From assembly GCA_030149965.1 (NCBI GenBank), contig JASLHB010000001.1, forward strand, positions 1-35,604: a stretch of DNA of 35,604 nucleotides, written 5' to 3'. Every line of letters starts with the position of its first letter. The stretch's first letter is position 1. Below the pieces are notes generated by a model that made no database searches, was not told the origin of the DNA, and saw nothing but the letters and a program-made list of their open reading frames with translations. The position numbers were made by a program, and so were the translations under genes. The DNA comes from Wohlfahrtiimonas sp. Its GTDB lineage: Bacteria; Pseudomonadota; Gammaproteobacteria; Cardiobacteriales; Wohlfahrtiimonadaceae. Of the stretch, positions 15,055 to 23,516 are shown piece by piece.

Positions 15055-17298
15055 ATGATTCGGTACATTGTAAAAAGCAGTGGCGAAAAAGAAGTTTTTG
15101 ACGCTGACAAATTGAATAAATGGGCCGAGTTTGCAGCTCACTACGAAGTTGACTGGAGCACAATCGTATTAGAAGCGTATCGTAAATGTTATGACGGATG
15201 CACGACGTTAGAGCTTCATAAAGCAATGATCGATGCATGTGTTGAACGTGAAGATCATAACCACTTAAGAATGGCAGGCCGCTTTTTAATCGGCTCAATC
15301 TATAAAGAAGCTTTTGGTGGCTTCCGTAAAATCCCTTCTTTGACAGTGTTCTATAGCCACATGATGCGCTTAGGTCATTGGGAAAGAATGGATTACTCTG
15401 AAGAAGAGCTGATCGATTTAGATCGCATCATTGATCACAGCATTGATATTAATTATAACTACACAACGCTGCGTCAAATGAAGGATAAATATCTCATTCA
15501 GAACCGCGTAACAGGTCATTGCTTAGAATCTCCACAGTTCATGTTCATGGGAATGGCAATGCAGAATATGCAAGGTCAGCCTAAAGAACGCAGAATGGAT
15601 GACATCAAAAAGCTTTATCGTTATTTGAATGAATTGAAAATCAACACGCCAACGCCGATGTTGATCAACATGCGTACACCACATAAAGGCTATGCATCTT
15701 GCTGTGTTTACACAACATCTGATGATGTGGATAGCTTATCAACAGGTGATCACATTTCATACATGATGACTTGTGCAAGTGCTGGTATTGGCGCGCACTT
15801 ATTGACACGTTCAAAAGGTGATCCTGTTAAGCAAGGCCGCGTAATTCACCAAGGTAAATTACCTTACTATCGTATGATCCAAAGCGCTGTGCATGCAAAT
15901 ATGCAATCAAGCCGCGGCGGTAGTGCAACGGTTTATTACAACGTTTTAGATCCAGAAATTTTTGACTTGTTGGTTCTTAAAAACCCAACAACAGTGGTGC
16001 AAAAGCGTATCCGTGATATTGATTACGCAATGTTATCTAACCGTTTATTCGTAGAAAAAGTTGCGAAAAACGAAGATTGGATGCTCATCAGCTATCAAGT
16101 TGCCCCAGATTTATACGATGCTTTTTATGCGAATGATTATGATCGTTTCACTAAGTTGTATAACAGCTACTTTGCTAAAGATTGTAAAAAACAGATCGTT
16201 AAAGCACGTGATATCGCTGTTAAAGCATTGACAGAATCAGCTGAAACTGGCCGTATCTACATGACGTACATTGATGAAATGAACCGTCATACACCGTTTA
16301 AAGATACGATCTATTCAAGTAACTTGTGTTTAGAAATCGCATTACCAACAAAACCATTCAAAGATATTCAAGATTTATATTCTGAAAACCCTGAAGGTGA
16401 AATTGGTTTATGTAGCTTGGCTTCGATCGTTGTTGGTCGCGTTGAAGCGGATGAATATGAAGATGTAGCATATTACACAGCATTGATGATCGATAACGTA
16501 ATTGAATTAATGGAATATCCGTTCCCATCATTGAAAACAACAGCGCAAGCGCGTCGTTCTATTGGTGTTGGTATCACAAACCTTGCGCATGAAATGGCTA
16601 GAAAGAAATTAAGCTATGCATCGTTGGAAGGTAAAAACTACATTCACCAATTGGCAGAGCGCCACAGTTATTGGTTACACCGCGCATCTCTTCGTTTAGC
16701 GAAAGAGAAGGGCAATGCTTCTTGGATTAACAAAACGAAATATCCTGAAGGTTGGTTGCCTGTGGATACTTATTGTGAAGCTGTTGATAGTGTTCATAAC
16801 CAAGCATTGTTGTTTGATTGGGAAGCATTGCGTAAAGACATTAAAGCACAAGGCGGTATTCGTCACAGCGTGTTAGAAGCAATGATGCCAGTTGAATCAT
16901 CAAGCCAATTGACGAATACAACGAATGGTGTTTATCCGATCCGTAACTTACGTGTGATGAAAACATCAAGCAACAATAAGAACTTATTGTTAGCACCAGA
17001 TTTAGAAGAGTTAGGTCCGTTCTATGATATTGCATGGAATTTGGATTCTAAAGACTTGATTGAAATGTATGCAATCATTCAGAAATTCACAGGGCAAGCG
17101 ATCTCAGCGGATTTATACTTGAACTTGAAAGATGAAGGCAATATTTCTACAAGTAAGTTATTGAAAGATTATATCTACATGATGAAAATGGGTTGTAAAA
17201 CTCGTTACTACTTAAATAGCGCCTCAGGCATTATCCATGAAGCATTCGTTGAGACTGTGGAAGATAAAGGCTGTGCTGGCGGAGCATGTACTTTATAG
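15055..17298 (+). CDS. nrdA: Class Ia ribonucleotide reductase, large (alpha) subunit
   Basis: This is the catalytic subunit that reduces ribonucleoside diphosphates to deoxynucleotides. The N-terminal 90 residues form an ATP-cone, the activity switch that senses ATP and dATP. Active-site residues are C216 (ASCCV), N423, C425 and E427 (NLCLE) and C453 (LCSLAS). The radical-path tyrosines are Y718-Y719 (RYYLN). The C-terminal redox shuttle is C740/C745 (CAGGAC), reloaded by thioredoxin or glutaredoxin. It has 747 residues, near E. coli NrdA (761). A GAGGA box precedes the ATG. It forms an operon with nrdB, 6-9 bases downstream. The promoter and leader hairpin suggest strong growth-linked expression. 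No NrdR boxes were recognised. Confidence 0.96.
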   Translation: MIRYIVKSSGEKEVFDADKLNKWAEFAAHYEVDWSTIVLEAYRKCYDGCTTLELHKAMIDACVEREDHNHLRMAGRFLIGSIYKEAFGGFRKIPSLTVFYSHMMRLGHWERMDYSEEELIDLDRIIDHSIDINYNYTTLRQMKDKYLIQNRVTGHCLESPQFMFMGMAMQNMQGQPKERRMDDIKKLYRYLNELKINTPTPMLINMRTPHKGYASCCVYTTSDDVDSLSTGDHISYMMTCASAGIGAHLLTRSKGDPVKQGRVIHQGKLPYYRMIQSAVHANMQSSRGGSATVYYNVLDPEIFDLLVLKNPTTVVQKRIRDIDYAMLSNRLFVEKVAKNEDWMLISYQVAPDLYDAFYANDYDRFTKLYNSYFAKDCKKQIVKARDIAVKALTESAETGRIYMTYIDEMNRHTPFKDTIYSSNLCLEIALPTKPFKDIQDLYSENPEGEIGLCSLASIVVGRVEADEYEDVAYYTALMIDNVIELMEYPFPSLKTTAQARRSIGVGITNLAHEMARKKLSYASLEGKNYIHQLAERHSYWLHRASLRLAKEKGNASWINKTKYPEGWLPVDTYCEAVDSVHNQALLFDWEALRKDIKAQGGIRHSVLEAMMPVESSSQLTNTTNGVYPIRNLRVMKTSSNNKNLLLAPDLEELGPFYDIAWNLDSKDLIEMYAIIQKFTGQAISADLYLNLKDEGNISTSKLLKDYIYMMKMGCKTRYYLNSASGIIHEAFVETVEDKGCAGGACTL

Positions 17299-17307
17299 GA
17301 GATTATG

Positions 17308-18414
17308 ATGCAAGAGAATGATGTAACCTCAATTTTTAACCAAGATAATAGTGCATGGCAAACTGGCCGTTATCCGTTGGTGTTAGGCGAGCCTTTAGGC
17401 TTATATGACAGCGTAAACGTGCCATATCCAAAGTTATTTGATTTGTATAAATTACAAAAATCAATGGATTGGACAGAAGATGAAGTGAATCTTGAGCAAT
17501 CGCGTATGGATTTGATCAACTGTTCTAAAAATAACTATGACATCATGGTTAAAACATTGGCATTCCAATGGGAATTAGATTCGGTTGCATCTCGTGCGAT
17601 TGCACCATTATTTGCACCATTCGTGACAAATAGTGAGCTTTGGGCAATGTTATCTAAGCAATCAGAAGTGGAAAATCTTCATGCTTTGACATACTCAGAA
17701 ATCATTCGCCAATGTATTTATGATCCTAAAGAAGTATTCGAAGCTGTGATGAAGAACGATGAAGTATTGAATCGTTCAACAACTGTGGTTGAAGCATTCG
17801 ACAAATTAGCAGAATATGGCGCATTGTATAAATTAGGTCGCGTTGATAAAAATGATCTAGGCTTGAAACAGTGTGTTTTGAAAGGCTTTGTTGCACTTTA
17901 CTGTTTAGAAAAAGTAGAGTTCATGAGTTCATTTGCTTGTACATTTGCATTGGCAGAGCAAAACATCTTCCAAGGCATTGCTAAATTGGTGCAAAAGATT
18001 GCCCAAGATGAGCAAGTACATGTGATGATGGACGAAGCGATTTTAGAAATTTTATTGGCTGATCAAGAGTGGATTGAAGTGTTGAATACAATCCGTGAAG
18101 ATGTGGCGAATATTATTAACGAAGTGATCGAACAGGAATTCTCATGGAACAAATATTTGTTCAGTGAAGGCCGTTCTATCGTTGGTTTGAATGAAACTTT
18201 ATTGAACGAGTGGGTTTTATATAACGCACAAGATTTGTATCGTTTCTTGGGTGTTGATAATCCACATCCAATCATTAAAACTAAGCCATTAGTTTGGATG
18301 GATAACTGGTTGGATTTGAATAAAACTCAAAATGCTAACCAAGAATCTGATAACACGAACTACCGCTTGAACAGCGTACTCGATGATTCGGAAGATGAAA
18401 TCTTTGATATTTAA
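17308..18414 (+). CDS. nrdB: Class Ia ribonucleotide reductase, small (beta) subunit
   Basis: This is the radical-generating subunit with a dimetal-tyrosyl cofactor. Numbered from this start, ligands can be placed at D91 (ELDS), E122 and H125 (ENLH), E200 (CLEKVEF) and E234-H237 (DEQVH). The radical tyrosine is Y129, four residues after H125, as in E. coli NrdB. The first ligand is Asp, as expected of class Ia. The tryptophan of the radical path is in MDWTEDEVNL. A frame start at 17305 also exists, but AGGAG is only 3 bases from it and 6 bases from ATG 17308, so I prefer 17308. The C-terminal tail ends EDEIFDI, the type that docks on NrdA. A terminator follows. Confidence 0.95.
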   Translation: MQENDVTSIFNQDNSAWQTGRYPLVLGEPLGLYDSVNVPYPKLFDLYKLQKSMDWTEDEVNLEQSRMDLINCSKNNYDIMVKTLAFQWELDSVASRAIAPLFAPFVTNSELWAMLSKQSEVENLHALTYSEIIRQCIYDPKEVFEAVMKNDEVLNRSTTVVEAFDKLAEYGALYKLGRVDKNDLGLKQCVLKGFVALYCLEKVEFMSSFACTFALAEQNIFQGIAKLVQKIAQDEQVHVMMDEAILEILLADQEWIEVLNTIREDVANIINEVIEQEFSWNKYLFSEGRSIVGLNETLLNEWVLYNAQDLYRFLGVDNPHPIIKTKPLVWMDNWLDLNKTQNANQESDNTNYRLNSVLDDSEDEIFDI

Positions 18415-18433
18415 TATTAAGATAAAATAATTG

Positions 18434-18461
18434 AAAAAAGGGCTGTTGAAGCCCTTTTTTA
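18434..18461 (+). terminator. Rho-independent terminator of nrdAB
   Basis: GGGCT (18440-18444) and AGCCC (18450-18454) pair around GTTGA, flanked by six A and six T that extend the stem. It ends the first reductase operon. Confidence 0.9.
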
Positions 18462-18483
18462 TTGAGACAAAGATAAAAATATT

Positions 18484-18714
18484 ATGAATATAGATAAATT
18501 AATTGAAGCCTTAAATACAGAACCTGATGATGTGATTGAGCTTTTAGAGCAAATCACAGATGCTAATATTCAAGAACTTAAAGATCGTAATTGCATACAA
18601 GAATTAGAAAACCTTAAAGCAATCGCAATTGATATTTTAACGATGCTCCAAACAACTGCATCGGGCGGACATTTGGTGGATGTGGAGAAATTAAAAAGAT
18701 TTACATTGCTATGA
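18484..18714 (+). CDS. Small hypothetical protein, 76 residues
   Basis: I do not recognise this protein. It is acidic, leucine-rich and predicted mainly helical in its first 60 residues (IDKLIEALNTEPDDVIELLEQITDAN...), with no signal peptide, cysteines or membrane segment. There is no clear ribosome binding site before the ATG, which starts 23 bases after the nrdAB terminator. It is followed after about 100 bases by the ATPase/DUF4435 pair on the same strand and could be an accessory part of that possible defence locus, or an unrelated remnant. Amino-acid use looks like a real protein; existence and function are both uncertain. Confidence 0.5.
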   Translation: MNIDKLIEALNTEPDDVIELLEQITDANIQELKDRNCIQELENLKAIAIDILTMLQTTASGGHLVDVEKLKRFTLL

Positions 18715-18761
18715 TAATTTAAATGGTAGTTTTCAGCTCTCTATCTGAATAACTCAAAAGA

Positions 18762-18770
18762 TGCTAATAT
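18762..18770 (+). promoter_or_regulatory. Candidate extended -10 for the ATPase/DUF4435 pair
   Basis: TGCTAATAT (18762-18770) is a TGn-type extended -10 about 45 bases before the ATPase start. No good -35 is visible. It would give the pair its own promoter, separate from nrdAB. Confidence 0.35.
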
Positions 18771-18813
18771 CCTAAAATGTTGTTATTTACGAATAAAGGG
18801 TATTCATAGCACT

Positions 18814-19782
18814 ATGGACGCAAAATTACGCTATGTAGAAATAAAAAAGTTATTTGGCCAATACGATGTTGAATGGAATATCGATAAAGATACGACTGTG
18901 CTTGTTGGCCAAAATGGCTCCGGTAAGACAACGATTTTGAATCTGTTACAAGCCGTATTGATTGGTGATAGTCAGCGTAATGAGGTTCAGAAAACTGCGA
19001 ATATTGCTGATTCTTGTAGAGTACACTTATCTGATGATACAACAATGGTGATGCACTATCAAAATCGTATCGGTTCTAGTTTTATAAAATTTTTTATTAA
19101 ACAAGAGTTAAAAAAACAGAGAAATATTGAAGAAATATCAGAAGATGATCCTGAGTATATTAAATTAGTAGAGCAGTTAAAGCATTTAAATATTACTCAT
19201 ACGATGTTTGGGAATAGCGATCAGATCAGCCTCAAGGATTTTCATTTTGAATTTATCTCTACTCTTAATATGAGCGCCAATGCTATTAATAATGTGACCG
19301 CTAGTGACGGTAAATTATTAAATATATTAGATATTGAGATTAATCAGATAATTACAGCATTTCAGAAATTAAAAGAACAAGAAAATTATTCTGAAATTAA
19401 AGAGAAAGTGATTCGAATTTTGAATGATTTTTTTGGCACAACACAAAAAATTATTAAATTATCTGATATAGATTTTTCAATTGAAAATGCTAAGAACGAA
19501 GAATTAAAATTATCACAATTATCAGCGGGTGAACGTCAGATTATTTATATCGTATTTAAAGTGGCGACAGCTTATTTTAATAAAGCATTAATTTTGATGG
19601 ATGAACCAGAGATTTCCTTGCATTTAGAATGGCAAGAGAAGTTATTAAAGAATCTTCGTGAAATCAATGATAAGAGCCAAATGATTGTTGTAACTCACAG
19701 TCCTGCTATTATCATGGATGGTTGGATGGATTCTTATGTGGATATTCAAACGATTTTAAAGCCAATCAAAGATGACGAATAG
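18814..19782 (+). CDS. ABC/OLD-type AAA ATPase, PARIS AriA-like
   Basis: This 322-residue ATPase of the AAA_15/AAA_21 group has Walker A GQNGSGKT (32-39), an ABC-type signature LSAGE (236-240), Walker B LILMDE (259-264) followed by PEISLH, and a switch histidine in VTHSP (294-295). The segment between about 90 and 230 is helical and rich in Lys and Glu. It overlaps the DUF4435 gene by 11 bases, a tight coupling typical of two-part defence systems. In PARIS, the AriA ATPase senses phage anti-restriction proteins and holds the toxic AriB nuclease until triggered. Assignment rests on the domain pair and order; other ATPase/DUF4435 systems exist. The only SD-like sequence (AAAGGG) is 13 bases from the ATG. 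Confidence 0.75.
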   Translation: MDAKLRYVEIKKLFGQYDVEWNIDKDTTVLVGQNGSGKTTILNLLQAVLIGDSQRNEVQKTANIADSCRVHLSDDTTMVMHYQNRIGSSFIKFFIKQELKKQRNIEEISEDDPEYIKLVEQLKHLNITHTMFGNSDQISLKDFHFEFISTLNMSANAINNVTASDGKLLNILDIEINQIITAFQKLKEQENYSEIKEKVIRILNDFFGTTQKIIKLSDIDFSIENAKNEELKLSQLSAGERQIIYIVFKVATAYFNKALILMDEPEISLHLEWQEKLLKNLREINDKSQMIVVTHSPAIIMDGWMDSYVDIQTILKPIKDDE

Positions 19783-20686
19783 TTTTCATAATATTGCGAC
19801 AAGTGCAAAATTTCAGAATGCCCATAATTTGCTTTTAACAGGCAAACAAAATGTTGCAACTGTTTATGTGGAGGATATTAGTGATAAACCTTTTTGGGCT
19901 AAGCTGTTAAATAAGGTTGCTAAAGATAAATATAAGCTCAAAATACATGATTACCATTCAGGAAAAACTGCATTACTAAAGTTATTGCCAGATTTGAATG
20001 AAAATCTGAAGTTAGCGATAGATGCTGATTTGGACTATCTGTTTCCAATAGGAAATGATCATATTAATCATGATCATGTATTACATACATTTGCATATAG
20101 TCGAGAAAGTATTCTGCTCGAAACTTCGCGATTAGAATTGTTTTTTGATGGTTTGTATGAGCTTTCAAATTGCAAGCTTCAATATTCTGAATTTATGAAA
20201 GGATTTTCAGAGCAATGTTATTGTGTTTTATTAGCTTTAGTAAAAGGATATTTAACTGTTCCTAAAAGATTAGAAGATTATAATTCCATTTTTGATGCAT
20301 TGAATTCAAATATTAAAGTGAGTAGTGAAAATATTTCACATGATCAACCATATGATATTGATTTATCCGATGTTGAAGCGATTAGCTACTTGGATAAATA
20401 TAATGTAAATGTAGATAATGCTTATCGTTATATCAATGGTCATTGCTTGGAAAAAGTTGTAGATCACATTGATTTATTACACCAAAAGAATATTTTAGGT
20501 TTATTGAATCAGGACGCTCGACATAAATATCAAGGCGAGGAGATTGGCAAACGTTGTAGACAAAATCAGAATATTTTAAAAGAGAGCTACGTATTAAAAA
20601 CTCATATAAATTCATGTGAATTATTTGCTTCAGATGAAATAGTTCAAAAAATTATAGAAAAGGCGCGAGAATCATTTAAAAGATAA
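19772..20686 (+). CDS. DUF4435 (TOPRIM-fold) protein, PARIS AriB-like effector
   Basis: This 304-residue protein fits DUF4435, a TOPRIM-like nuclease family. The likely metal-binding residues are E34 in VYVEDISDKPFW and D84/D86 in LAIDADLDYL; the later 'VLHTFAYSRESILLE' fits the conserved tyrosine/glutamate stretch of the family. In PARIS, AriB is the toxic effector, reported to cut host tRNA after release from AriA. The start overlaps the ATPase gene by 11 bases, implying coupled translation. Its last codons overlap the Fur box of the following reductase operon. No immunity or modification gene is visible. The nuclease role is inferred from the family and not visible beyond these residues. 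Confidence 0.7.
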   Translation: MTNSFHNIATSAKFQNAHNLLLTGKQNVATVYVEDISDKPFWAKLLNKVAKDKYKLKIHDYHSGKTALLKLLPDLNENLKLAIDADLDYLFPIGNDHINHDHVLHTFAYSRESILLETSRLELFFDGLYELSNCKLQYSEFMKGFSEQCYCVLLALVKGYLTVPKRLEDYNSIFDALNSNIKVSSENISHDQPYDIDLSDVEAISYLDKYNVNVDNAYRYINGHCLEKVVDHIDLLHQKNILGLLNQDARHKYQGEEIGKRCRQNQNILKESYVLKTHINSCELFASDEIVQKIIEKARESFKR

Positions 20687-20701
20687 TGATTCTCATTCTC
20701 A
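20682..20701 (+). promoter_or_regulatory. Fur box over the second reductase promoter
   Basis: GATAATGATTCTCATTCTC (20682-20700) matches the 19-base Fur consensus at 16 positions, and the 7-1-7 form at 20687-20701 matches 11 of 14. It covers the -35 element of the promoter below and the stop codon of the DUF4435 gene. It implies repression when iron is plentiful. Confidence 0.75.
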
Positions 20702-20717
20702 TAAAATAGGCTATCAT
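20690..20717 (+). promoter_or_regulatory. Promoter of the second ribonucleotide reductase
   Basis: TTCTCA (20690-20695) and TATCAT (20712-20717) are 16 bases apart, matching consensus at 4 and 5 of 6 positions. The -35 lies inside the Fur box. The start codon follows about 30 bases downstream. Confidence 0.55.
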
Positions 20718-20749
20718 AAGGCACGATTAATTATAAATTTTGAGCCATT

Positions 20750-21727
20750 ATGTCTATTTTTGATAAACGAGTGACTTATAAACCTTTTGAATATCCTGGC
20801 ATTTACCAATTTACAGATGCCATTAACAATGCATTTTGGGTGCACAGTGAAGTTGATTTCACTGCCGATACTCAGGATTTCCACGCACATTTAAGCAAAG
20901 CTGAACAATCAGCCATAAAAAATAGCTTGCTTGCCATCGCCCAAATTGAAGTTGCTGTGAAATCATTTTGGGGTAATTTATATCATCATTTTTCAAAGCC
21001 TGAATTCAACGGATTGGGTAGTACATTTGCAGAGTGTGAATTTCGCCATTCAGAAGCCTATTCAAGATTGTTGGATGTACTCGATTATAACGATGAATTC
21101 CAAAGCTTAATGTCTGTGCCTGTAATCAAAGCGCGTGTTGAATATTTAACTGAAGCTTTAGAGTTCGCCAATAACAGTACAGATCGCAAAAAATACGTGA
21201 TTTCTCTGATTCTTTTTTCACTATTGATTGAAAACGTCTCTTTGTTCAGCCAATTTGCAATAATTTTGTCATTCACGCGCTTTAAAGGGTGGATGAAGAA
21301 TGTTAGCAATATCATTGCTTGGACTTCTGTCGATGAGCAAATTCATGCAAATGCTGGGATTTACATCATCAATATCATTCGCAAAGAATTCCCTGATTTC
21401 TTTGATGAAGAGATGACAGAGCATGTGCGAGAAGTTGTGAAACATTCCTTGCAGATCGAAGGTGAAATCTTGGATTGGATCTTCTTGGAAGGTGAAATCG
21501 AAACGGTGAATAAACATGATTTACTGAATTTCATGAAATTCCGCGTGGATGAAAGCTTAGTGAAAATTGGCTTAGATAAAATCTATCACATCAGCCATGT
21601 AGATTATCAACCAATGGCTTGGTTTGAAGAGGAAGTCTTCGCCAATAGCTTGGATGACTTTTTTGCGAAACGCCCAACGGATTACACAAAGCACGATAAA
21701 AGCATTACAGCGGATGATCTTTTTTAA
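20750..21727 (+). CDS. nrdB: Ribonucleotide reductase small subunit, probable manganese type (class Id-like)
   Basis: This second beta subunit has 325 residues and little resemblance to the first outside the active site. Ligands can be placed at E67 (AQIEVAV), E97 and H100 (ECEFRH), E161 (LIENVS) and E196-H199 (DEQIH). A tyrosine, Y104, stands four residues after H100. W30 (AFWVHSEVDF) and D195 would form the radical path. The first ligand is Glu, whereas class Ia and Ib use Asp. This pattern and numbering resemble the Flavobacterium johnsoniae type of beta subunit, which uses a dimanganese cofactor activated by superoxide without NrdI. No nrdI is nearby. A Fur box covers the promoter, fitting use at low iron. 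The metal type is inference. Confidence 0.88.
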   Translation: MSIFDKRVTYKPFEYPGIYQFTDAINNAFWVHSEVDFTADTQDFHAHLSKAEQSAIKNSLLAIAQIEVAVKSFWGNLYHHFSKPEFNGLGSTFAECEFRHSEAYSRLLDVLDYNDEFQSLMSVPVIKARVEYLTEALEFANNSTDRKKYVISLILFSLLIENVSLFSQFAIILSFTRFKGWMKNVSNIIAWTSVDEQIHANAGIYIINIIRKEFPDFFDEEMTEHVREVVKHSLQIEGEILDWIFLEGEIETVNKHDLLNFMKFRVDESLVKIGLDKIYHISHVDYQPMAWFEEEVFANSLDDFFAKRPTDYTKHDKSITADDLF

Positions 21728-23424
21728 TGATGACCAATTATTTATTACCGTTTGATACGGAAACTCAAAACATTCAACACGAAAAATTATGGTGGCTCAA
21801 TTCAGAAAGCGAGCAGATTTTGAATCGTGGTTATTTATTGAAAGGCGAAACCGTGAAAGGGGCGATTTATCGCATCACTAAAGCCGCTGCCGATCATTTG
21901 AAACGACCTGAATTGCAATCACAGTTTGAAGAGATCATCGAGCGTGGCTGGATGAGTTTAAGTTCACCAATTTGGGCAAATATGGGCACAGAGCGCGGTT
22001 TGCCAATCTCGTGCTTTAATGTGAGCTTGCCTGATAAGATCGAAGGCATTACGCATAAGCTCGGCGAAGTGATCATGCAAACCAAGATTGGTGGCGGTAC
22101 TTCTGGCTATTTTGGTCATTTGCGTGAGCGCGATAGTGCAGTTACTGATAATGGTAAAAGTAGCGGTGCTGTGAGCTTTATGAAGCTTTTTGATACTGCG
22201 ATGGAAACTATTTCCCAAGGCGGCGTGCGCCGTGGTGCATTTGCGGCTTATTTGGACATTGATCATCCTGATTGTGAAGAGTTTTTGCAGATTCGTAACA
22301 TTGGTAATCCGATTCAGAATCTCTATTTTGGTGTGTGCATTCCTGATTATTGGATGCAAGAGATGATTGATGGTGACCGTGAAAAGCGCACATTGTGGGC
22401 GAAAGTGCTCGAAAGTCGCCAAGAAAAAGGCATGCCATATTTGTTCTTTTCAGATAACGTAAATCGCCATAAGCCACAAGTTTATAAAGACCGCAATATG
22501 CGCATTTATGGCAGTAATTTATGTACAGAAATTATGTTGCCATCGAGCCAAGATGAATCCTTTATCTGCTGTTTATCTTCTATGAATTTGGAATTGTATG
22601 ATGAATGGAAAGACACAAAAGCTGTGCAATTGGCGATTTATTTCTTGGATGCAGTATTGCAAGAGTTCATTGAAAAAACAGAAGGTGATTACTATTTAGG
22701 TGCAGCGAATCGCTTTGCGAAACGTCACCGTGCTTTAGGCTTGGGTGTTTTAGGTTGGCATTCATATTTACAGCGTAATCGTATTCCGTTTGAAGGCATG
22801 CAAGCGAAGTTCTTAACAGGCTCTATTTTCAAAAATATCTCTGAGAAAGCAGAAGAAGCTACAAAAGAATTAGCAATGCTCTATGGCGAACCAGAACTGT
22901 TGAAAGGCTATGGCAGACGAAATACCACAACAATGGCAATTGCACCGACAACTTCATCCTCGGCAATCTTGGGGCAAAGTTCACCAGGGATTGAGCCTTT
23001 CAATAGCAACTATTACAAAGCAGGTTTATCGAAAGGTAACTTCATGCGTAAGAATCGTTATTTAAAAGATTTGCTCACTGAAAAAGGCTTGGATAACGAA
23101 GAAACATGGCGCACGATTATGTTGGCCGGTGGTTCAGTTCAGCATTTGACGGAGCTTACGGAAGAAGAACGTGCAGTATTCAAAACTTTTAAAGAGATCA
23201 GCCAATTAGAGATCATTCAGCAAGCGGCGATTCGTCAAGAATACATTGATCAAGGGCAGAGCATGAACATTAATATTCCTGCAGCATTACCGATCAAGGA
23301 AGTGAATCAATTGTTGATTGAAGCTTGGCGCTCTGGTGTGAAAACTGTTTATTATCAACGCAGTCAAAGTGTTGCGAAAGAAATGGTGGCAAATTTAGTT
23401 GCTTGTACGAGTTGTGAAGCATAA
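21727..23424 (+). CDS. nrdA: Ribonucleotide reductase large subunit, short form without ATP-cone
   Basis: This is the catalytic partner of the preceding beta subunit. At 565 residues it lacks the N-terminal ATP-cone present in the first NrdA, so it should not be shut off by dATP through that domain. Active-site residues are C96 (ISCFN), N264, C266 and E268 (NLCTE) and C281 (ICCLSS). The radical-path tyrosines are Y542-Y543 (VYYQRS), and the C-terminal shuttle is C560/C563 (CTSC). The ATG at 21727 overlaps the nrdB stop by one base (TAATG); a second ATG follows at once at 21730. The order beta-then-alpha is the reverse of the first operon. Confidence 0.95.
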   Translation: MMTNYLLPFDTETQNIQHEKLWWLNSESEQILNRGYLLKGETVKGAIYRITKAAADHLKRPELQSQFEEIIERGWMSLSSPIWANMGTERGLPISCFNVSLPDKIEGITHKLGEVIMQTKIGGGTSGYFGHLRERDSAVTDNGKSSGAVSFMKLFDTAMETISQGGVRRGAFAAYLDIDHPDCEEFLQIRNIGNPIQNLYFGVCIPDYWMQEMIDGDREKRTLWAKVLESRQEKGMPYLFFSDNVNRHKPQVYKDRNMRIYGSNLCTEIMLPSSQDESFICCLSSMNLELYDEWKDTKAVQLAIYFLDAVLQEFIEKTEGDYYLGAANRFAKRHRALGLGVLGWHSYLQRNRIPFEGMQAKFLTGSIFKNISEKAEEATKELAMLYGEPELLKGYGRRNTTTMAIAPTTSSSAILGQSSPGIEPFNSNYYKAGLSKGNFMRKNRYLKDLLTEKGLDNEETWRTIMLAGGSVQHLTELTEEERAVFKTFKEISQLEIIQQAAIRQEYIDQGQSMNINIPAALPIKEVNQLLIEAWRSGVKTVYYQRSQSVAKEMVANLVACTSCEA

Positions 23425-23516
23425 TTTTATTAGAATCTGATGCATGTCATCACAGAAAAATCGAAAAGGCGTTATTGTATTGATTCTAAATGAATAAGAC
23501 TAATAAGGAAATTAAC

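Noticed and set aside
20750..23424. Second reductase as class Ib NrdEF
   Set aside because: No nrdI or nrdH is present, the first metal ligand of the beta subunit is Glu rather than Asp, and the gene order is beta then alpha; these do not fit a typical nrdHIEF operon.
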